From Lentibacillus persicus (GTDB taxonomy: Bacteria > Bacillota > Bacilli > Bacillales > Amphibacillaceae), in contig NZ_FOMR01000015.1 in assembly GCF_900112705.1 (NCBI RefSeq), positions 1 through 64,000 on the forward strand: a stretch of 64,000 nucleotides of DNA. Reading direction: 5' to 3'. Each line of letters opens with the position of its first letter. Within the stretch, counting starts at the first letter, position 1. The notes under the pieces are model-generated. The model did not search any database and had not been told where the DNA came from. It saw nothing but the letters and a program-made list of their open reading frames with translations. The translations under genes and the position numbers were made by a program. This document shows, one piece after another, positions 29,458 through 43,035 of this stretch.

Positions 29458-30087
29458 TTAGTTAGCCTTTATTGCACTCGATATTTTAACGAATGATTTT
29501 TTTGCACCAGGAATATTTCCTTTGATCAGTAATAGGTTTTTCTCAGCGTCTACCTTGACAATTTCAAGGTTTTGAATGGTGACTTGTCTGCCGCCCATTT
29601 GACCAGGCATTGTCTGCCCTTTAAAAACACGCATTGAGTTAATGTCACCCAGCGCACCAGTCCCTCTATGGTAATGTGAACCGTGCGTTTCAGGGCCGCG
29701 GCTTTGTCCATGTCGCTTGATAGCACCCTGGAAACCTTTCCCTTTTGTTATGCCTGTAACATCAATGATGTCACCCGCTTCAAAAGCATCAACGCCTATT
29801 TCCTGACCAACTTCGTATTCATCAGGGTTTGCGTGACGGATTTCACGAACGTAGCGCTTAGGGGTTGTGTTTGCCTTTTCAGCATGACCTTTTTCCGCTT
29901 TGTTTGAACGTGATTCCTTTTTGTCTGCAAAACCGAGTTGTAGTGCTTCGTAGCCATCATTTTCGATTGTTCTTTTTTGCAGAACAACGTTTGGCTCAGC
30001 CTGAATGACAGTTACTGGTGTTAATTCACCCTCTTCTGAGAAGAGTTGTGTCATGCCGATTTTGCGGCCTAAGATTCCTTTCGTCAT
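29458..30087 (-). CDS. rplC: 50S ribosomal protein L3
   Basis: 209 aa, an assembly initiator. [20 protein letters not shown], the loop [18 protein letters not shown] and the methylatable Gln region ([11 protein letters not shown]) are present. Second gene of the S10 operon. Confidence 0.99.
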   Translation of the reverse strand: MTKGILGRKIGMTQLFSEEGELTPVTVIQAEPNVVLQKRTIENDGYEALQLGFADKKESRSNKAEKGHAEKANTTPKRYVREIRHANPDEYEVGQEIGVDAFEAGDIIDVTGITKGKGFQGAIKRHGQSRGPETHGSHYHRGTGALGDINSMRVFKGQTMPGQMGGRQVTIQNLEIVKVDAEKNLLLIKGNIPGAKKSFVKISSAIKAN

Positions 30088-30117
30088 CCGTTACACCTCC
30101 TATTATTTTCATATATT

Positions 30118-30450
<333 letters not shown>

Positions 30451-30622
30451 TTATAATAGCGCTGCTCCATGAAAATTTCTTGATACGCCGCCATGGCAAA
30501 GGGGCCGGGTGTATCAACAACCTTTCACTTCCTTGCTTTTTTGACCAACATTATTATTATATAAGGAATGAATGGCCAATGCAACCATAGATTATAATGA
30601 TAATCTAATCGCACATCAGTGA

Positions 30623-30651
30623 ATTATACTAGCTTCAAAGCACGATTGCAA
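30623..30651 (-). promoter_or_regulatory. sigma-A promoter of the S10-spc-alpha operons
   Basis: The minus strand has TTGCAA (30646-30651), a 17-bp spacer and a perfect TATAAT (30623-30628). The leader to rpsJ is about 190 nt. The rest of the 452-bp tuf-rpsJ gap holds the tuf terminator and otherwise nothing I recognise. Confidence 0.7.
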
Positions 30652-30828
30652 GGGCTGCGAAAGACTTTTTGCAAAAAAATTTCAGCAGGTGTATTTCGTA
30701 GTTAATGTAAACTGCCAACCAGTGACAATTTCATAAGCCTCTCTAGCGACGCAGCTGGAATTATTTTAGAATAAGTCCTCTTGAATCCATATTGTCTGCT
30801 AGATGGTCGGTTTTTTCTCATTGCAAAC

Positions 30829-30864
30829 AAAAAAACAGGCAGTGACGTCACGCTGCCTGTTTTT
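30829..30864 (-). terminator. terminator of tuf
   Basis: AAAACAGGCAGCGTGACGTC on the minus strand pairs with its 3' half as a near-perfect hairpin (arms AACAGGCAG and CTGCCTGTT). It is followed by a T-run and lies 15 bp after the tuf stop. It separates the str operon from the S10 operon. Confidence 0.88.
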
Positions 30865-30878
30865 ATAAAAATCAGTTG

Positions 30879-32069
30879 TTATTTTTGAATTTGAGTTACA
30901 ACGCCTGATCCAACAGTACGGCCACCTTCACGGATAGAGAAGCGAGTACCATCTTCAATAGCGATTGGAGAAATCAATTCAACTTCCATTTCGATGTTAT
31001 CGCCAGGCATTACCATTTCAACGCCTTCTGGAAGTGTAATAACACCAGTCACGTCAGTTGTACGGAAGTAAAACTGCGGACGGTAGTTAGCGAAGAATGG
31101 AGTGTGCCGACCACCTTCGTCTTTGGACAATACATAAACTTCGGCTTTGAAGTTCGTGTGTGGTGTGATCGAACCTGGTTTTGCAAGTACTTGACCACGG
31201 TTGATGTCTTCACGGGATACACCACGAAGCAGTGCACCGATGTTGTCACCAGCTTCCGCATAGTCAAGAAGCTTACGGAACATTTCAACGCCTGTAACAG
31301 TTGTTTTGCTCAGTTCTTCAGCAAGACCGACAATTTCAACCTCGTCACCGACTTTAACTGTTCCACGCTCAACACGGCCAGTTGCAACTGTACCACGGCC
31401 AGTGATTGAGAATACGTCCTCAACTGGCATCATGAATGGCTTGTCATGGTCACGTTCCGGAGTTGGAATATACTCGTCAACTGCTGCCATAAGTTCATAG
31501 ATTTTTTGCTCGTATTCTTCTTCACCTTCAAGTGCTTTCAGCGCTGAACCTTTAACAACCGGAATGTCGTCTCCCGGGAAATCATATTCAGTCAGCAGGT
31601 CACGAACTTCCATTTCAACCAATTCAAGAAGCTCTTCGTCATCAACCATGTCGACTTTGTTAAGGAACACAACGATCGCCGGTACACCAACGTTACGGGA
31701 AAGCAGGATGTGTTCACGAGTCTGAGGCATTGGGCCATCAGCTGCAGATACAACCAGAATTGCACCGTCCATTTGTGCTGCACCAGTGATCATGTTCTTA
31801 ACGTAGTCAGCGTGTCCCGGGCAGTCAACGTGTGCATAGTGACGTCCTTCTGTTTCATACTCAACGTGGGAAGTAGCGATTGTAATACCGCGCTCTTTTT
31901 CCTCCGGAGCATGGTCGATTTCGTCAAAGTTCATTGCAGTGCCTTCACCGGATTGCTTATGCAATGTAGTTGTGATTGCTGCAGTTAAAGTTGTTTTACC
32001 ATGGTCAACGTGTCCAATAGTTCCGATATTCACGTGACTTTTCGAACGGTCAAATTTTTCTTTAGACAT
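30879..32069 (-). CDS. tuf: elongation factor Tu
   Basis: 396 aa. Delivers aminoacyl-tRNA as a GTP complex. G motifs: [21 protein letters not shown] and SALKAL. The switch II and domain 2/3 sequences are normal. A single tuf copy is usual in Bacilli. It follows fusA by 123 bp and ends at a strong terminator. Confidence 0.99.
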   Translation of the reverse strand: MSKEKFDRSKSHVNIGTIGHVDHGKTTLTAAITTTLHKQSGEGTAMNFDEIDHAPEEKERGITIATSHVEYETEGRHYAHVDCPGHADYVKNMITGAAQMDGAILVVSAADGPMPQTREHILLSRNVGVPAIVVFLNKVDMVDDEELLELVEMEVRDLLTEYDFPGDDIPVVKGSALKALEGEEEYEQKIYELMAAVDEYIPTPERDHDKPFMMPVEDVFSITGRGTVATGRVERGTVKVGDEVEIVGLAEELSKTTVTGVEMFRKLLDYAEAGDNIGALLRGVSREDINRGQVLAKPGSITPHTNFKAEVYVLSKDEGGRHTPFFANYRPQFYFRTTDVTGVITLPEGVEMVMPGDNIEMEVELISPIAIEDGTRFSIREGGRTVGSGVVTQIQK

Positions 32070-32192
32070 GTATAGTTCCTCCTTTAAATAAATAAAAGTG
32101 TTTTTTTTATATTATTGACAGCCAGAATGAAGCCTTAAAGCTTATCCATAGCCTTCAATAAAAGTTATACGTCAGATTACGGAAAAAATCAA

Positions 32193-34271
32193 TTATTCAC
32201 CGGAATTTTTCTTAATTATTTCTTCCGATATGCTCTTAGGAACTTCTTCGTAATGATCAAAATGCATTGTGAATGTTCCGCGTCCTTGTGTGTTCGAACG
32301 CAAAGCTGTTGCATAACCGAACATTTCTGACAGTGGTACAAAGGCTCTGACAAGCTGTGCAGGTCCGCGAGGTTCCATACCTTCCACGCGACCACGGCGG
32401 GATGTTACATCACCCATGATGTCGCCCATGTATTCTTCAGGGACAACAATTTCAACCTTCATCATCGGCTCCAAAAGAACCGGCTTACATTTAGCCTTTG
32501 CTTCCCGAAGTGCCATTGAACCGGCAACCTTAAACGCCATTTCGTTCGAGTCAACATCGTGATAGCTGCCATCATATAATGTTGCCTTAACATCAATCAT
32601 TGGATAGCCCGCCAAGACACCATTTTCCAAGGATTCCTGAATACCCGCATCAACGGATGGGATGTATTCACGCGGTACGACACCACCAACAATCTTGTTT
32701 TGGAACTCATAGCCTGCGCCTTCTTCATTTGGTTCAAATTTGACCCAAACGTGTCCATACTGACCACGGCCACCTGACTGACGAATAAATTTACCTTCAA
32801 CTTCAGCAGATGCGCGGAACGTTTCGCGGTAGGCCACTTGTGGCGCTCCAACTTGGGCTTCAACTTTAAATTCAGCTTTCAGACGGTTGACGATAACGTC
32901 CAGGTGCAATTCACCCATTCCGGAGATAATTGTCTGGCCTGTCTCTTCGTCGGTTTCTGTTTTAAATGTCGGGTCTTCTTCTGCAAGTTTACCCAATGCA
33001 ACCGCCATTTTATCCTGGTCGGCTTTCGTTTTCGGCTCGATTGCAACCGAAATAACAGGGTCAGGGAACTCCATAGATTCAAGGACAACTAAGTCTTTTT
33101 CATCGCACAGTGTATCACCTGTCGACGTATCTTTGAGACCTACACCGGCTGCAATTTCACCGGCATATACCGTCTTAACCTCTTCACGGGAGTTCGCGTG
33201 CATCTGCAGGATACGTCCAACACGTTCCCGTTTGTCTTTGACCGAGTTTTTAACATATGATCCGGCGTTCAATGTTCCGGAGTAAACCCGGAAGAACGTC
33301 AGTTTACCAACATACGGGTCTGTCATAACTTTAAACGCCAACGCTGAGAATGATGCGTTATCATCAGACGGACGCGTTGTTTCCTCTTCCGTGGATGGGT
33401 CAAAACCTTCAATTGGAGGTACATCCGTTGGTGCCGGAAGATAGTCAATAACACCGTCCAGCACTAATTGAACACCTTTGTTCTTAAATGCTGAACCACA
33501 GTAAACCGGGTAAAAATCAACATTTAATGTTGCTGTACGAATCGCTTTTTTCAGCTCATCGTTGGAAATTTCTTCACCCTCAAGATATTGCATCATGAGA
33601 TCTTCGTCAACTTCCGCTACAGCTTCAATTAACTCGCCGCGTAGCTCTTCGGCCTTTTCCTTGTAATCGTCGGGAATTTCGCGAGCTTCGGCACGTGTGC
33701 CCAACTCATCCTCGTAGTAATATGCCTGCATGGTAATCAGGTCGATAATACCATCGAAATTGTCTTCTGCCCCAATCGGAAGCTGAACAGCATGAGCATT
33801 AGCTCCGAGGCGTTCTTTCAATGTGTTTGTCGAATAAAGAAAGTCTGCACCAACTTTATCCATCTTATTAACGAATACGATTCGCGGTACACCGTATGTT
33901 GTCGCCTGGCGCCATACTGTTTCTGTCTGCGGCTCAACCCCTGACTGGGCGTCAAGTACAGTCACCGCACCATCCAATACACGCAGGGAACGTTCAACTT
34001 CAACTGTGAAATCCACGTGTCCTGGTGTATCAATAATGTTTATACGGTGATTTTTCCATTGGGCAGTGGTTGCTGCAGAGGTGATTGTAATACCACGCTC
34101 TTGCTCTTGCTCCATCCAGTCCATCTGAGATGCACCTTCATGGGTTTCGCCAATTTTGTGAATACGTCCTGTATAGAAAAGAATACGCTCGGTAGTAGTG
34201 GTTTTACCTGCATCAATGTGTGCCATAATACCAATGTTACGCGTCTTTTCCAAGGAGAACTCTCTAGCCAT
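32193..34271 (-). CDS. fusA: elongation factor G
   Basis: 692 aa, the translocation GTPase. Motifs are [28 protein letters not shown] and NKMDK, and domain IV has [18 protein letters not shown]. It follows rpsG by 42 bp in the str operon. No sign of the FusB or tetracycline-protection type. Confidence 0.99.
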   Translation of the reverse strand: MAREFSLEKTRNIGIMAHIDAGKTTTTERILFYTGRIHKIGETHEGASQMDWMEQEQERGITITSAATTAQWKNHRINIIDTPGHVDFTVEVERSLRVLDGAVTVLDAQSGVEPQTETVWRQATTYGVPRIVFVNKMDKVGADFLYSTNTLKERLGANAHAVQLPIGAEDNFDGIIDLITMQAYYYEDELGTRAEAREIPDDYKEKAEELRGELIEAVAEVDEDLMMQYLEGEEISNDELKKAIRTATLNVDFYPVYCGSAFKNKGVQLVLDGVIDYLPAPTDVPPIEGFDPSTEEETTRPSDDNASFSALAFKVMTDPYVGKLTFFRVYSGTLNAGSYVKNSVKDKRERVGRILQMHANSREEVKTVYAGEIAAGVGLKDTSTGDTLCDEKDLVVLESMEFPDPVISVAIEPKTKADQDKMAVALGKLAEEDPTFKTETDEETGQTIISGMGELHLDVIVNRLKAEFKVEAQVGAPQVAYRETFRASAEVEGKFIRQSGGRGQYGHVWVKFEPNEEGAGYEFQNKIVGGVVPREYIPSVDAGIQESLENGVLAGYPMIDVKATLYDGSYHDVDSNEMAFKVAGSMALREAKAKCKPVLLEPMMKVEIVVPEEYMGDIMGDVTSRRGRVEGMEPRGPAQLVRAFVPLSEMFGYATALRSNTQGRGTFTMHFDHYEEVPKSISEEIIKKNSGE

Positions 34272-34313
34272 GTATTCTTCTCCTTTCTCTTGAAAGCTTG
34301 TAGTTGTTTATAA

Positions 34314-34784
34314 TTACCAGCGATAGTGGGCAAATGCTTTGTTTGCCTCAGCCATCTTGTGTAATTCCTCACGTCTTTTAACAGACGCTCCGGTATTATT
34401 CGAAGCATCAAGAATTTCGTTGGCAAGACGCTCTTCCATCGTTTTCTCCCCGCGCAGACGTGAGTAGTTAACGATATAACGCAAGCCTAGTGCCTGGCGA
34501 CGCTCAGGGCGCACCTCCATTGGAACCTGGTAGTTGGAGCCACCAACACGGCGTGCACGAACCTCCAGTACAGGCATAACATTCTTCATTGCTTGTTCAA
34601 AAACCTCCATTGCGTCCTGTCCGCTCCGTTCTGAAACAAGTTCAAACGCATTATAGAGGATTTTTTGTGCCTTGCCCCGTTTACCATCAATCATGATTTG
34701 GTTAATTAAGCGTGTAACCAATTTTGAGTTGTAAAGCGGATCCGGCAGTACATCTCGCTTAGGTACTGGTCCTTTACGTGGCAT
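34314..34784 (-). CDS. rpsG: 30S ribosomal protein S7
   Basis: 156 aa. Nucleates the 16S 3' domain. Starts [16 protein letters not shown], and contains [19 protein letters not shown] and [21 protein letters not shown]. The ATG at 34784 has AAAGGAGGGG upstream. The in-frame ATG at 34802 would contain that site. Confidence 0.98.
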   Translation of the reverse strand: MPRKGPVPKRDVLPDPLYNSKLVTRLINQIMIDGKRGKAQKILYNAFELVSERSGQDAMEVFEQAMKNVMPVLEVRARRVGGSNYQVPMEVRPERRQALGLRYIVNYSRLRGEKTMEERLANEILDASNNTGASVKRREELHKMAEANKAFAHYRW

Positions 34785-34822
34785 ATATTCCCCTCCTTTC
34801 ACTCATTTATTACGTCAATTGC

Positions 34823-35242
34823 TTATTTTTTTTCTTTTGGTTTTTTAGTTCCGTACTTGGAACGACCTTTTCTGCGGCCCTCAACACCCGCTGTGTCAAG
34901 CGCGCCACGCACGATGTGATAACGGACACCCGGCAAGTCTTTTACACGACCGCCACGGATTAGTACAACACTGTGCTCTTGCAGGTTGTGGCCAATACCA
35001 GGGATATACGCTGTCACTTCCATGTTGTTGGAAAGACGAACACGTGCATATTTACGCAATGCAGAGTTAGGTTTCTTCGGTGTCAATGTACCCACACGTG
35101 TGCAAACGCCACGTTTCTGAGGTGCATTTTCATTCGTAAACTTTTTCTTGAAACTATTATAGCCTCTGTTCAAGGCAGGTGAGTCATATTTTTTAGGTTT
35201 ACTGACACGACCTTTGCGTACCAATTGGTTAATAGTTGGCAT
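34823..35242 (-). CDS. rpsL: 30S ribosomal protein S12
   Basis: 139 aa, decoding-centre protein. The streptomycin-contact loops [17 protein letters not shown] and [17 protein letters not shown] look wild type. The conserved QLVRKGR start region is present. First main gene of the rpsL-rpsG-fusA-tuf group. Confidence 0.99.
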   Translation of the reverse strand: MPTINQLVRKGRVSKPKKYDSPALNRGYNSFKKKFTNENAPQKRGVCTRVGTLTPKKPNSALRKYARVRLSNNMEVTAYIPGIGHNLQEHSVVLIRGGRVKDLPGVRYHIVRGALDTAGVEGRRKGRSKYGTKKPKEKK

Positions 35243-35285
35243 TTTAAGTTTTCCTCCTTTCTGAATGTGCTTTTCATGACATGGA

Positions 35286-35332
35286 AACCACCTGTTTCAA
35301 CAGTTATCTTAAGACCACATATCCAGGTGGTT
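35286..35332. other. inverted repeat between rplGB and rpsL
   Basis: AACCACCTG (35286-35294) pairs with CAGGTGGTT (35324-35332), with a 29-nt loop. A T-run follows on the plus strand only. In the sense of the operon there is no T-run, so it is more likely a leader hairpin before rpsL than a terminator. Confidence 0.4.
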
Positions 35333-35380
35333 CATTTTTTTGTAAAAAACAAAGCCTTCGCGACTAAATCGCCAAAACCT

Positions 35381-35632
35381 TCATTGTTTTACAGCAACAG
35401 CTGATGCTCCAACATCAATTCCACAGGCGGCTCCAAGTTTTCGTTTAGAATCGACTCGGTGACAAGGAACATCTGACGCTTGTGCCAGGTTCTCCACCTT
35501 TTGTGTGATTTGCCGGTCAGCATCATCAGCAATGAACACTTCGCTTGCAGCTCCGTGTTTAATTGCCTTAAGTGTCTGCTTCGTTCCGATTATTAGCTTT
35601 GATCTTAATTGGGTCACTTTTTCATAAGACAT
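35381..35632 (-). CDS. rplGB: L7Ae-family RNA-binding protein (YbxF, RplGB)
   Basis: 83 aa, a kink-turn RNA-binding protein related to archaeal L7Ae. Motifs are KLIIGTKQTLKAIKHGAASEV and VFIADDADRQITQKVENLA. Three ATGs in a row follow GGAGG, and the last (35632) has the best spacing. It sits between rpoC and rpsL, as in Bacillus, behind its own promoter. Confidence 0.93.
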   Translation of the reverse strand: MSYEKVTQLRSKLIIGTKQTLKAIKHGAASEVFIADDADRQITQKVENLAQASDVPCHRVDSKRKLGAACGIDVGASAVAVKQ

Positions 35633-35663
35633 CATCATATCCTCCAAAGTAACATGTATAATC

Positions 35664-35740
35664 GGAAGCACCCTGGATATATTACCATCCTGATCTTGGA
35701 TTGTCAACGACAATTCAATTATTTTTTCGGGTGCTTCCGA
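35664..35740 (-). promoter_or_regulatory. strong promoter of the str operon inside an 11-bp inverted repeat
   Basis: The minus strand has TTGACA (35703-35708), a 17-bp spacer and TAATAT (35680-35685). Arms CGGAAGCACCC (35664-35674) and GGGTGCTTCCG (35730-35740) are perfect inverted repeats flanking the promoter on both sides. The downstream arm overlaps the predicted start site. This may be an operator-like or structural feature, or the remnant of a rpoC terminator stem. Confidence 0.65.
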
Positions 35741-35783
35741 CCATAACAATTATCTAGTCTATAAAAAAGATGCTCTTAAAGAT

Positions 35784-38700
35784 TTAATAGACACTCTCGG
35801 TTTCTTCCGGGTCTTCGGTACTTTCTTCTTCAGGCTCATCAACGTCGGTTTCGAGTTTGCGATAACGTCCGATGCCTGTACCCGCTGGAACCAGTTTACC
35901 GATAATGACATTTTCTTTAAGTCCGAGCAATTCATCCCGTTTGCCTTTGATTGCAGCATCTGTCAGGACACGTGTTGTTTCCTGGAAAGACGCAGCGGAC
36001 AGGAATGAATCTGTTTCCAGTGATGCTTTCGTAATACCGAGCAGGACCGGTTTACCGATCGCAGGCTGATTTCCTTCCTGCAAGACCGGTTTGTTTGCAT
36101 CCCGGAATTGATGAATTTCCAGCAGTGAGCCCGGGAGTTCATCTGTGTCGCCTGATTCAACGACACGGATTTTCCGCATCATTTGCCGTACCATGACTTC
36201 GACGTGCTTATCACCAATTTCAACACCTTGCATGCGGTATACTTTCTGAACCTCACGCAGCAGGTATTGCTGAACGCCTTCGATGCCTTGCACACGCAGG
36301 AGCTCTTTCGGGTCAACCGAACCTTCAGTAAGTTCCTGACCGGCAATGACTTCATCACCTTCAGAAACTTTCATTCGGGCGTTATATGGAACGGGATAGG
36401 ACCGCTGCTCTACTTCACCCTGAATGACAACTTCCTGTTTGTCTTTCACTTCTTTAATCTCCTGGACAGTTCCGTGAATCTCACTGATAACTGACTGGCC
36501 TTTTGGATTACGGGCTTCAAACAACTCTTGAATACGCGGCAAACCTTGTGTGATGTCATCACCAGCGACACCGCCTGTGTGGAAGGTACGCATTGTCAGC
36601 TGTGTACCAGGCTCACCGATAGACTGTGCTGCGATAATGCCGACAGCTTCGCCGACTTCCACTTCGTCGCCGGTAGCAAGGTTGCGGCCATAACATTTCT
36701 TGCATACGCCATGGCGCGTATTGCATGTAAATGCAGAACGAATGATGACCTCTTCGATGCCCGATTCAACAATTTGTTTGGCCTGATCTTCAGATATTAC
36801 TTCGTTTTTCGAAACAAGCGCGTTGCCTGTTTCAGGATGACGGACATTTTCAAAAGCAGTACGTCCGACTAATCGATCAAGCAGTGGTTCAATCAGTTCA
36901 GTGCCGTCTTTCAACGCTGATACAGTCAAACCGCGATCTGTGCCACAGTCATCTTCACGAATGATGACATCCTGCGCCACATCAACAAGCCGGCGTGTCA
37001 GATAACCCGAATCGGCTGTCTTCAGTGCTGTATCGGCAAGACCTTTACGCGCACCGTGTGTTGAAATAAAGTACTCCAGTACTGTGAGTCCTTCACGGAA
37101 ACTGGACTTAATCGGCAGTTCCATAATCTCACCGGCCGGATTGGCCATAAGACCACGCATTCCGGCGAGCTGCGTGAAGTTGGATGCGTTACCCCGCGCA
37201 CCCGAGTCGCTCATCATAAAGATTGGGTTACGGGCTTGCAGTGACGCCATCAGACGTTCCTGAATATCATCTTTCGCTTTTGACCAAATTGAGATGACAC
37301 GGTCATAACGCTCGCCATCTGTTATCAGACCACGTCTGTACTGTTTCAATACTTTATCGACCTGGTTTTGAGCCTCATCCAGAACTTCTTCTTTTTCCTT
37401 AAGCACAACGATGTCGGATACACCTACCGTCATACCTGCTTTTGTGGAATATTTGAAGCCAAGATCCTTCATGCGGTCAAGCATTTTCGATGTTTCACTG
37501 ATCTTAAACCGTTTAAAGACTTCGGCGATAATGTCACCCAGTATGCCCTTTTTAAACGGCAGAATCAGGTCACGTTTTTTAATTTCTTCACCGATATCTG
37601 AACCTTGGTCGACAAAGTATTTATCCGGTGTTTCAATTTCAAGGTTATAGTTTGTCGGTTCGTTAATATACGGGAACGATTCAGGCAAAATTTCATTGAA
37701 AATCAACTTGCCGATTGTCGTTAAAAGCATTTGATCCTGCTGTTTATCTGTGAATGATTTTTTATTCAAACTTGAAGCTTTAACAGCAACACGTGAGTGT
37801 AAGTGCACATAGCCATTCTGATAAGCCATCAATGCTTCATTTGTATCTTTGAATCGGCTTCCTTCCCCGATTGCATTTTCACGTTCAAGTGTCAAATAAT
37901 AGTTACCCAGAACCATATCCTGTGATGGTGTAACAACCGGCTTGCCATCTTTCGGGTTCAAGATATTTTGTGCTGCAAGCATCAGCACACGCGCTTCTGC
38001 TTGTGCCTCTGCCGAAAGCGGAACGTGGACTGCCATCTGGTCACCGTCAAAGTCGGCATTATAAGCTGTACAGACAAGCGGGTGCAAACGAATTGCCCGA
38101 CCTTCTACGAGTACTGGTTCAAACGCCTGAATACCCAAGCGGTGCAGTGTCGGAGCACGATTTAAGAGAACCGGGTGTTCCTTAATAACTTCTTCCAGCA
38201 CATCCCATACTTCTGGATGAACCCGTTCAATTTTACGCTTGGCTGACTTAATATTATGCGCATAGCCTTTTTCAACAAGGACCTTCATAATAAATGGTTT
38301 GAACAATTCCAAAGCCATCTCTTTTGGAAGACCGCACTGGTACATTTTCAGACTTGGACCGACGACGATAACGGAACGCCCGGAATAGTCAACACGTTTA
38401 CCGAGCAGATTCTGACGAAACCGTCCTTGTTTCCCTTTCAGCATATGGGATAGGGACTTCAACGGACGGTTTCCCGGACCGGTTACCGGGCGGCCGCGGC
38501 GACCATTATCAATCAGCGCATCAACCGACTCCTGCAGCATACGTTTTTCGTTTTGGACGATGATGCTTGGAGCACCAAGATCCAACAAACGTTTCAAGCG
38601 ATTGTTGCGGTTAATAACACGGCGGTAAAGGTCATTCAAATCTGATGTAGCAAAGCGCCCGCCATCAAGCTGAACCATCGGTCGGATCTCCGGCGGAATA

Positions 38701-39398
38701 ACCGGCAGCACATCAAGGACCATCCAGCCTGTGTCATTGCCTGAATGCCGGAATGACTCCAGTACTTCCAGCCGCTTTATGGCACGTGTTCGGCGTTGAC
38801 CTTGCGCTGTTTTCAGTTCCTCTTTTAATGCATTGACTTCTTTTTCAAGATCAATATCCTGCAACAGCTTACGGATAGCCTCTGCTCCCATTTGTGCTTT
38901 GAATGTATTGCCGTATTTTTCATAGTAAGCACGATACTCTTTTTCAGAAAGAAGCTGTTTCTTCTCAAGTGGCGTATCACCGGTTTCCGTCACAATGTAG
39001 GCAGCAAAATAAATGACTTCTTCCAGTGCACGCGGAGACATATCCAATACAAGACCCATGCGGCTTGGAATGCCTTTAAAATACCAAATGTGGGATACAG
39101 GTGCTGCGAGTTCAAGATGACCCATGCGTTCACGGCGGACTTTAGCCTTTGTGACCTCTACACCGCACCGGTCACAAACGACACCTTTATAGCGCACCCG
39201 TTTATATTTTCCGCAATGGCATTCCCAGTCCTTTTGCGGTCCAAAGATCCGCTCACAAAAAAGCCCGTCTTTTTCCGGTTTTAAAGTACGGTAGTTGATT
39301 GTTTCCGGTTTTTTAACCTCGCCATAGGACCATGAGCGAATTTTTTCTGATGAAGCCAGCCCGATTTTCATGTACTCAAAATTATTTACATCCAGCAA
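35784..39398 (-). CDS. rpoC: RNA polymerase beta' subunit
   Basis: 1204 aa. N-terminal zinc finger (CHCG and CDRCG), catalytic NADFDGDQ binding Mg2+, and a second zinc cluster with [15 protein letters not shown]. The C-terminal region is acidic (ending [14 protein letters not shown]). It follows rpoB by 100 bp, and a possible hairpin lies between the two genes. Confidence 0.99.
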   Translation of the reverse strand: MLDVNNFEYMKIGLASSEKIRSWSYGEVKKPETINYRTLKPEKDGLFCERIFGPQKDWECHCGKYKRVRYKGVVCDRCGVEVTKAKVRRERMGHLELAAPVSHIWYFKGIPSRMGLVLDMSPRALEEVIYFAAYIVTETGDTPLEKKQLLSEKEYRAYYEKYGNTFKAQMGAEAIRKLLQDIDLEKEVNALKEELKTAQGQRRTRAIKRLEVLESFRHSGNDTGWMVLDVLPVIPPEIRPMVQLDGGRFATSDLNDLYRRVINRNNRLKRLLDLGAPSIIVQNEKRMLQESVDALIDNGRRGRPVTGPGNRPLKSLSHMLKGKQGRFRQNLLGKRVDYSGRSVIVVGPSLKMYQCGLPKEMALELFKPFIMKVLVEKGYAHNIKSAKRKIERVHPEVWDVLEEVIKEHPVLLNRAPTLHRLGIQAFEPVLVEGRAIRLHPLVCTAYNADFDGDQMAVHVPLSAEAQAEARVLMLAAQNILNPKDGKPVVTPSQDMVLGNYYLTLERENAIGEGSRFKDTNEALMAYQNGYVHLHSRVAVKASSLNKKSFTDKQQDQMLLTTIGKLIFNEILPESFPYINEPTNYNLEIETPDKYFVDQGSDIGEEIKKRDLILPFKKGILGDIIAEVFKRFKISETSKMLDRMKDLGFKYSTKAGMTVGVSDIVVLKEKEEVLDEAQNQVDKVLKQYRRGLITDGERYDRVISIWSKAKDDIQERLMASLQARNPIFMMSDSGARGNASNFTQLAGMRGLMANPAGEIMELPIKSSFREGLTVLEYFISTHGARKGLADTALKTADSGYLTRRLVDVAQDVIIREDDCGTDRGLTVSALKDGTELIEPLLDRLVGRTAFENVRHPETGNALVSKNEVISEDQAKQIVESGIEEVIIRSAFTCNTRHGVCKKCYGRNLATGDEVEVGEAVGIIAAQSIGEPGTQLTMRTFHTGGVAGDDITQGLPRIQELFEARNPKGQSVISEIHGTVQEIKEVKDKQEVVIQGEVEQRSYPVPYNARMKVSEGDEVIAGQELTEGSVDPKELLRVQGIEGVQQYLLREVQKVYRMQGVEIGDKHVEVMVRQMMRKIRVVESGDTDELPGSLLEIHQFRDANKPVLQEGNQPAIGKPVLLGITKASLETDSFLSAASFQETTRVLTDAAIKGKRDELLGLKENVIIGKLVPAGTGIGRYRKLETDVDEPEEESTEDPEETESVY

Positions 39399-39498
39399 GG
39401 GTCTACCTCCCTTATTAATGTGCGAATTTGCCGGATCAGGAAACCAGCATTCAAGCCGGTTTCACCAAATCCGATCTTTATCATCAGCCCTGAAGATG

Positions 39499-42400
39499 TC
39501 AGTCTTCTTCACCTTCCAGGTTTAACTTGCTTGCTGATTGTGTCTCTTCTTCTTCAAGCTCCCGCATTTCAATCTCAGATTCATCGCTTGAGAGCATTTT
39601 GACGTCCATACCGAGACTTTGCAATTCTTTAATCAGCACTTTAAACGACTCAGGCACGCCGGGTTCTGTTACATTATCACCTTTGACGATTGATTCGTAA
39701 GCTTTAACACGGCCTACCACATCATCTGATTTGACTGTCAGAATCTCCTGCAGTGTGTAAGCAGCACCATATGCTTCAAGTGCCCAGACCTCCATCTCAC
39801 CAAAACGCTGGCCGCCAAATTGAGCTTTACCACCCAATGGCTGCTGGGTAACAAGTGAATACGGTCCGGTCGAACGCGCGTGCAGCTTATCATCAACCAT
39901 GTGTGCCAGTTTAATCATATACATAACACCGACGGAGACACGATTGTCAAACGGTTCACCCGTTCTGCCGTCATAAAGAATTGATTTGGCGTCATCTGCC
40001 ATACCGGCTTCCTGCAATGTTTCCCAAACATCTTCTTCGTTTGCGCCATCGAAAACCGGAGTTGCCATATGCAGACCCAGCTCACGGGCTGCCATTCCCA
40101 AGTGCAATTCAAACACCTGTCCAATATTCATTCGTGACGGCACACCCAATGGGTTAAGCATGATGTCAATTGGCGTTCCATCAGGCAGGAATGGCATATC
40201 TTCTTCAGGCAAGATCTTGGAAATAACACCTTTGTTCCCGTGCCGTCCCGCCATTTTGTCGCCTTCTGAAATTTTCCGTTTTTGGACAATATATACACGC
40301 ACAAGCTGGTTTACACCCGGCGGCAGTTCATCGCCATCTTCACGGTTAAAGATTTTAACTTCAAGCACGATGCCACCGGCGCCATGCGGCACTTTAAGTG
40401 ACGTATCGCGTACTTCCCGCGCCTTTTCACCGAAAATGGCATGAAGAAGACGTTCTTCAGCTGATAATTCGGTAACGCCTTTAGGTGTTACTTTACCTAC
40501 CAGGATGTCACCGTCGGAAACTTCAGCACCGATACGGATGATGCCATCTTCGTCAAGATTTTTCAGGGCATCTTCACCGACGTTTGGAATATCCCTTGTG
40601 ATTTCTTCCGGTCCGAGTTTTGTATCACGGGCTTCTGATTCGTATTCTTCAATGTGGATTGACGTAAAGTCATCGTCTTTTACCATACGCTCACTCATGA
40701 TGACCGCGTCTTCATAGTTATAGCCTTCCCACGTCATAAAACCGACGAGCGCATTCCGGCCCAATGCCAATTCGCCATCTTCCATTGAAGGACCATCAGC
40801 AAGAATTTCACCTTTTGTTACACGATCACCTTTTGAAACAATCGGGCGCTGATTATAACAGGTTCCCTGGTTGGAACGGATATATTTCTGCATACGGTAA
40901 ACATCAAGATCACCTTGAACTTCTTTACCATCTACTTCCGAAACACGGCGCACGTGAACTTCTTTTGCTTCCGCATGTTCCACAATACCATCGTTTCGGC
41001 AAATAATGGCTGCGCCTGAATCCTTGCCTGATACATATTCCATGCCTGTTCCGACTAATGGTGCTTGCGGCTCCATCAACGGGACAGCTTGCCGCTGCAT
41101 GTTCGCACCCATTAAAGCACGGTTCGAGTCATCGTTTTCCAAGAATGGAATACATGCTGTGGCGGCAGAGACAACCTGTTTTGGTGACACGTCCATGTAA
41201 TCAAGTTTGTCGCGTGACACAACTGTGTTATCCCCTCGGAAACGCGCGATAACTTCTTCATCTGTGAAACTGCCATCCTCGTTCAGCCGTGCGTTAGCCT
41301 GGGCAACAATATAGTTGTCCTCTTCGTCGGCTGTCAGGTAGTCTGTTTCACCCGTTACTTTCCCTGTATCAGGATCAACGCGACGATAGGGTGTCTCAAT
41401 AAAGCCGAACTCATTTACTTTCGCATAACTTGAGAGTGAGTTAATCAGACCAATGTTCGGGCCCTCGGGTGTTTCAATCGGGCACATCCGGCCGTAGTGT
41501 GAATAGTGAACGTCCCGGACTTCAAAGCCCGCCCGCTCACGTGTCAGACCACCTGGACCAAGCGCTGAAAGACGACGTTTATGCGTCAGTTCACCCAGCG
41601 GATTTGTCTGATCCATAAACTGGGACAACTGCGAACTTCCAAAGAACTCTTTTATTGAGGCAATAACAGGCCGTATATTAATCAGCTGCTGTGGTGTAAT
41701 GCTTGATGTGTCCTGTATGGACATACGCTCACGCACAACACGCTCCATCCGGGATAAACCGATGCGGAACTGATTCTGCAGCAATTCCCCGACTGAACGC
41801 AGGCGGCGGTTTCCAAGATGATCAATATCATCGGTTCCGCCCACACGGTGCAGCAAGTTAAAGAAATAACTGACAGAGGATATAATATCAGCAGGGGTGA
41901 TATGCTTGACGCCTCTATCAACGTTTGCATTACCTATCACATCAAGTTCGCGTTCACCATCAGGGTCGGTTGGGTCAACAATTTTCACGGATTGTACACG
42001 AACGGGCTCCTCAAGAACGCCTTCGTTTGTATCCACGTGCTTTTCGCCAACCATATTGTCCTCGTTTTCAAGGTAAGGGATAATCTTATTGAGCAATCTG
42101 CGCTCCAGTTTCTCACCTTTTTGTGCCAGAACTTCCCCTGTTTCAGGGTCAACAATCGGTTCAGCCAATACTTGATTAAACAACCGATTCTTAATATCCA
42201 ATTTTTTATTCATTTTGTAACGGCCAACGTGAGCCAGGTCATAACGCTTCGGATCAAAGAAGCGTGAAATGAGCAGGCTTCTGGCATTTTCCACTGTCGG
42301 CGGTTCTCCCGGTCTCAAGCGTTCATATATTTCCAGAAGTGCTTTATCCGTTGTCTCCGTATTATCTTTTTCAAGTGTGTTTTTAAGGTATTCGTTATCA

Positions 42401-43035
42401 CCAATGAGGTCGATAATTTCCTGATCTGTCCCAAAACCAAGCGCTCGTAAAAGTACTGTTATCGGCAATTTACGTGTACGGTCAATCCTAACGTAGGCAA
42501 CATCTTTGGCATCTGTTTCGAACTCCAGCCATGCGCCCCGGTTTGGAATGACAGTCGCTGCTATGCCGCGTTTGCCATTTTTATCGAACTTCTCACTGTA
42601 ATAGACACTTGGTGAACGTACAAGCTGGGAAACAATAACACGTTCTGCACCATTAATGATGAACGTGCCCGTATCGGTCATGAGCGGAAAGTCTCCCATA
42701 AATACTTCCTGCTCCTTCACTTCACCAGTCTCGTTATTGATCAAACGAACCTTTACACGAAGCGGGGCATTATATGTGACGTCCCGGTCCTTCGATTCTT
42801 CCACGGGATATTTTGGTTCACCGAGACTATAATCAATAAATTCCAGTGATAAATTACCCGCAAAATCCTCAATCGGGGATATATCCTGGAACATCTCCCG
42901 CATACCTTCCCTTAGAAACCATTCATAGGAAGCGGTTTGAATTTCAATCAGATTTGGCAGTTCCAGCACCTCACTAATACGTGCATAGCTTCTGCGCTGG
43001 CGGTGCCGTCCATACTGAACTAGTTGACCTGTCAA
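39499..43035 (-). CDS. rpoB: RNA polymerase beta subunit
   Basis: 1178 aa. The rifampicin pocket ([20 protein letters not shown]) appears wild type. Starts at a TTG (43035) eight bases after GAGGGG, as in B. subtilis. An in-frame GTG nine bases upstream overlaps that site and is rejected. The C-terminal tail is strongly acidic. First of the rpoB-rpoC pair. Confidence 0.98.
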   Translation of the reverse strand: MTGQLVQYGRHRQRRSYARISEVLELPNLIEIQTASYEWFLREGMREMFQDISPIEDFAGNLSLEFIDYSLGEPKYPVEESKDRDVTYNAPLRVKVRLINNETGEVKEQEVFMGDFPLMTDTGTFIINGAERVIVSQLVRSPSVYYSEKFDKNGKRGIAATVIPNRGAWLEFETDAKDVAYVRIDRTRKLPITVLLRALGFGTDQEIIDLIGDNEYLKNTLEKDNTETTDKALLEIYERLRPGEPPTVENARSLLISRFFDPKRYDLAHVGRYKMNKKLDIKNRLFNQVLAEPIVDPETGEVLAQKGEKLERRLLNKIIPYLENEDNMVGEKHVDTNEGVLEEPVRVQSVKIVDPTDPDGERELDVIGNANVDRGVKHITPADIISSVSYFFNLLHRVGGTDDIDHLGNRRLRSVGELLQNQFRIGLSRMERVVRERMSIQDTSSITPQQLINIRPVIASIKEFFGSSQLSQFMDQTNPLGELTHKRRLSALGPGGLTRERAGFEVRDVHYSHYGRMCPIETPEGPNIGLINSLSSYAKVNEFGFIETPYRRVDPDTGKVTGETDYLTADEEDNYIVAQANARLNEDGSFTDEEVIARFRGDNTVVSRDKLDYMDVSPKQVVSAATACIPFLENDDSNRALMGANMQRQAVPLMEPQAPLVGTGMEYVSGKDSGAAIICRNDGIVEHAEAKEVHVRRVSEVDGKEVQGDLDVYRMQKYIRSNQGTCYNQRPIVSKGDRVTKGEILADGPSMEDGELALGRNALVGFMTWEGYNYEDAVIMSERMVKDDDFTSIHIEEYESEARDTKLGPEEITRDIPNVGEDALKNLDEDGIIRIGAEVSDGDILVGKVTPKGVTELSAEERLLHAIFGEKAREVRDTSLKVPHGAGGIVLEVKIFNREDGDELPPGVNQLVRVYIVQKRKISEGDKMAGRHGNKGVISKILPEEDMPFLPDGTPIDIMLNPLGVPSRMNIGQVFELHLGMAARELGLHMATPVFDGANEEDVWETLQEAGMADDAKSILYDGRTGEPFDNRVSVGVMYMIKLAHMVDDKLHARSTGPYSLVTQQPLGGKAQFGGQRFGEMEVWALEAYGAAYTLQEILTVKSDDVVGRVKAYESIVKGDNVTEPGVPESFKVLIKELQSLGMDVKMLSSDESEIEMRELEEEETQSASKLNLEGEED

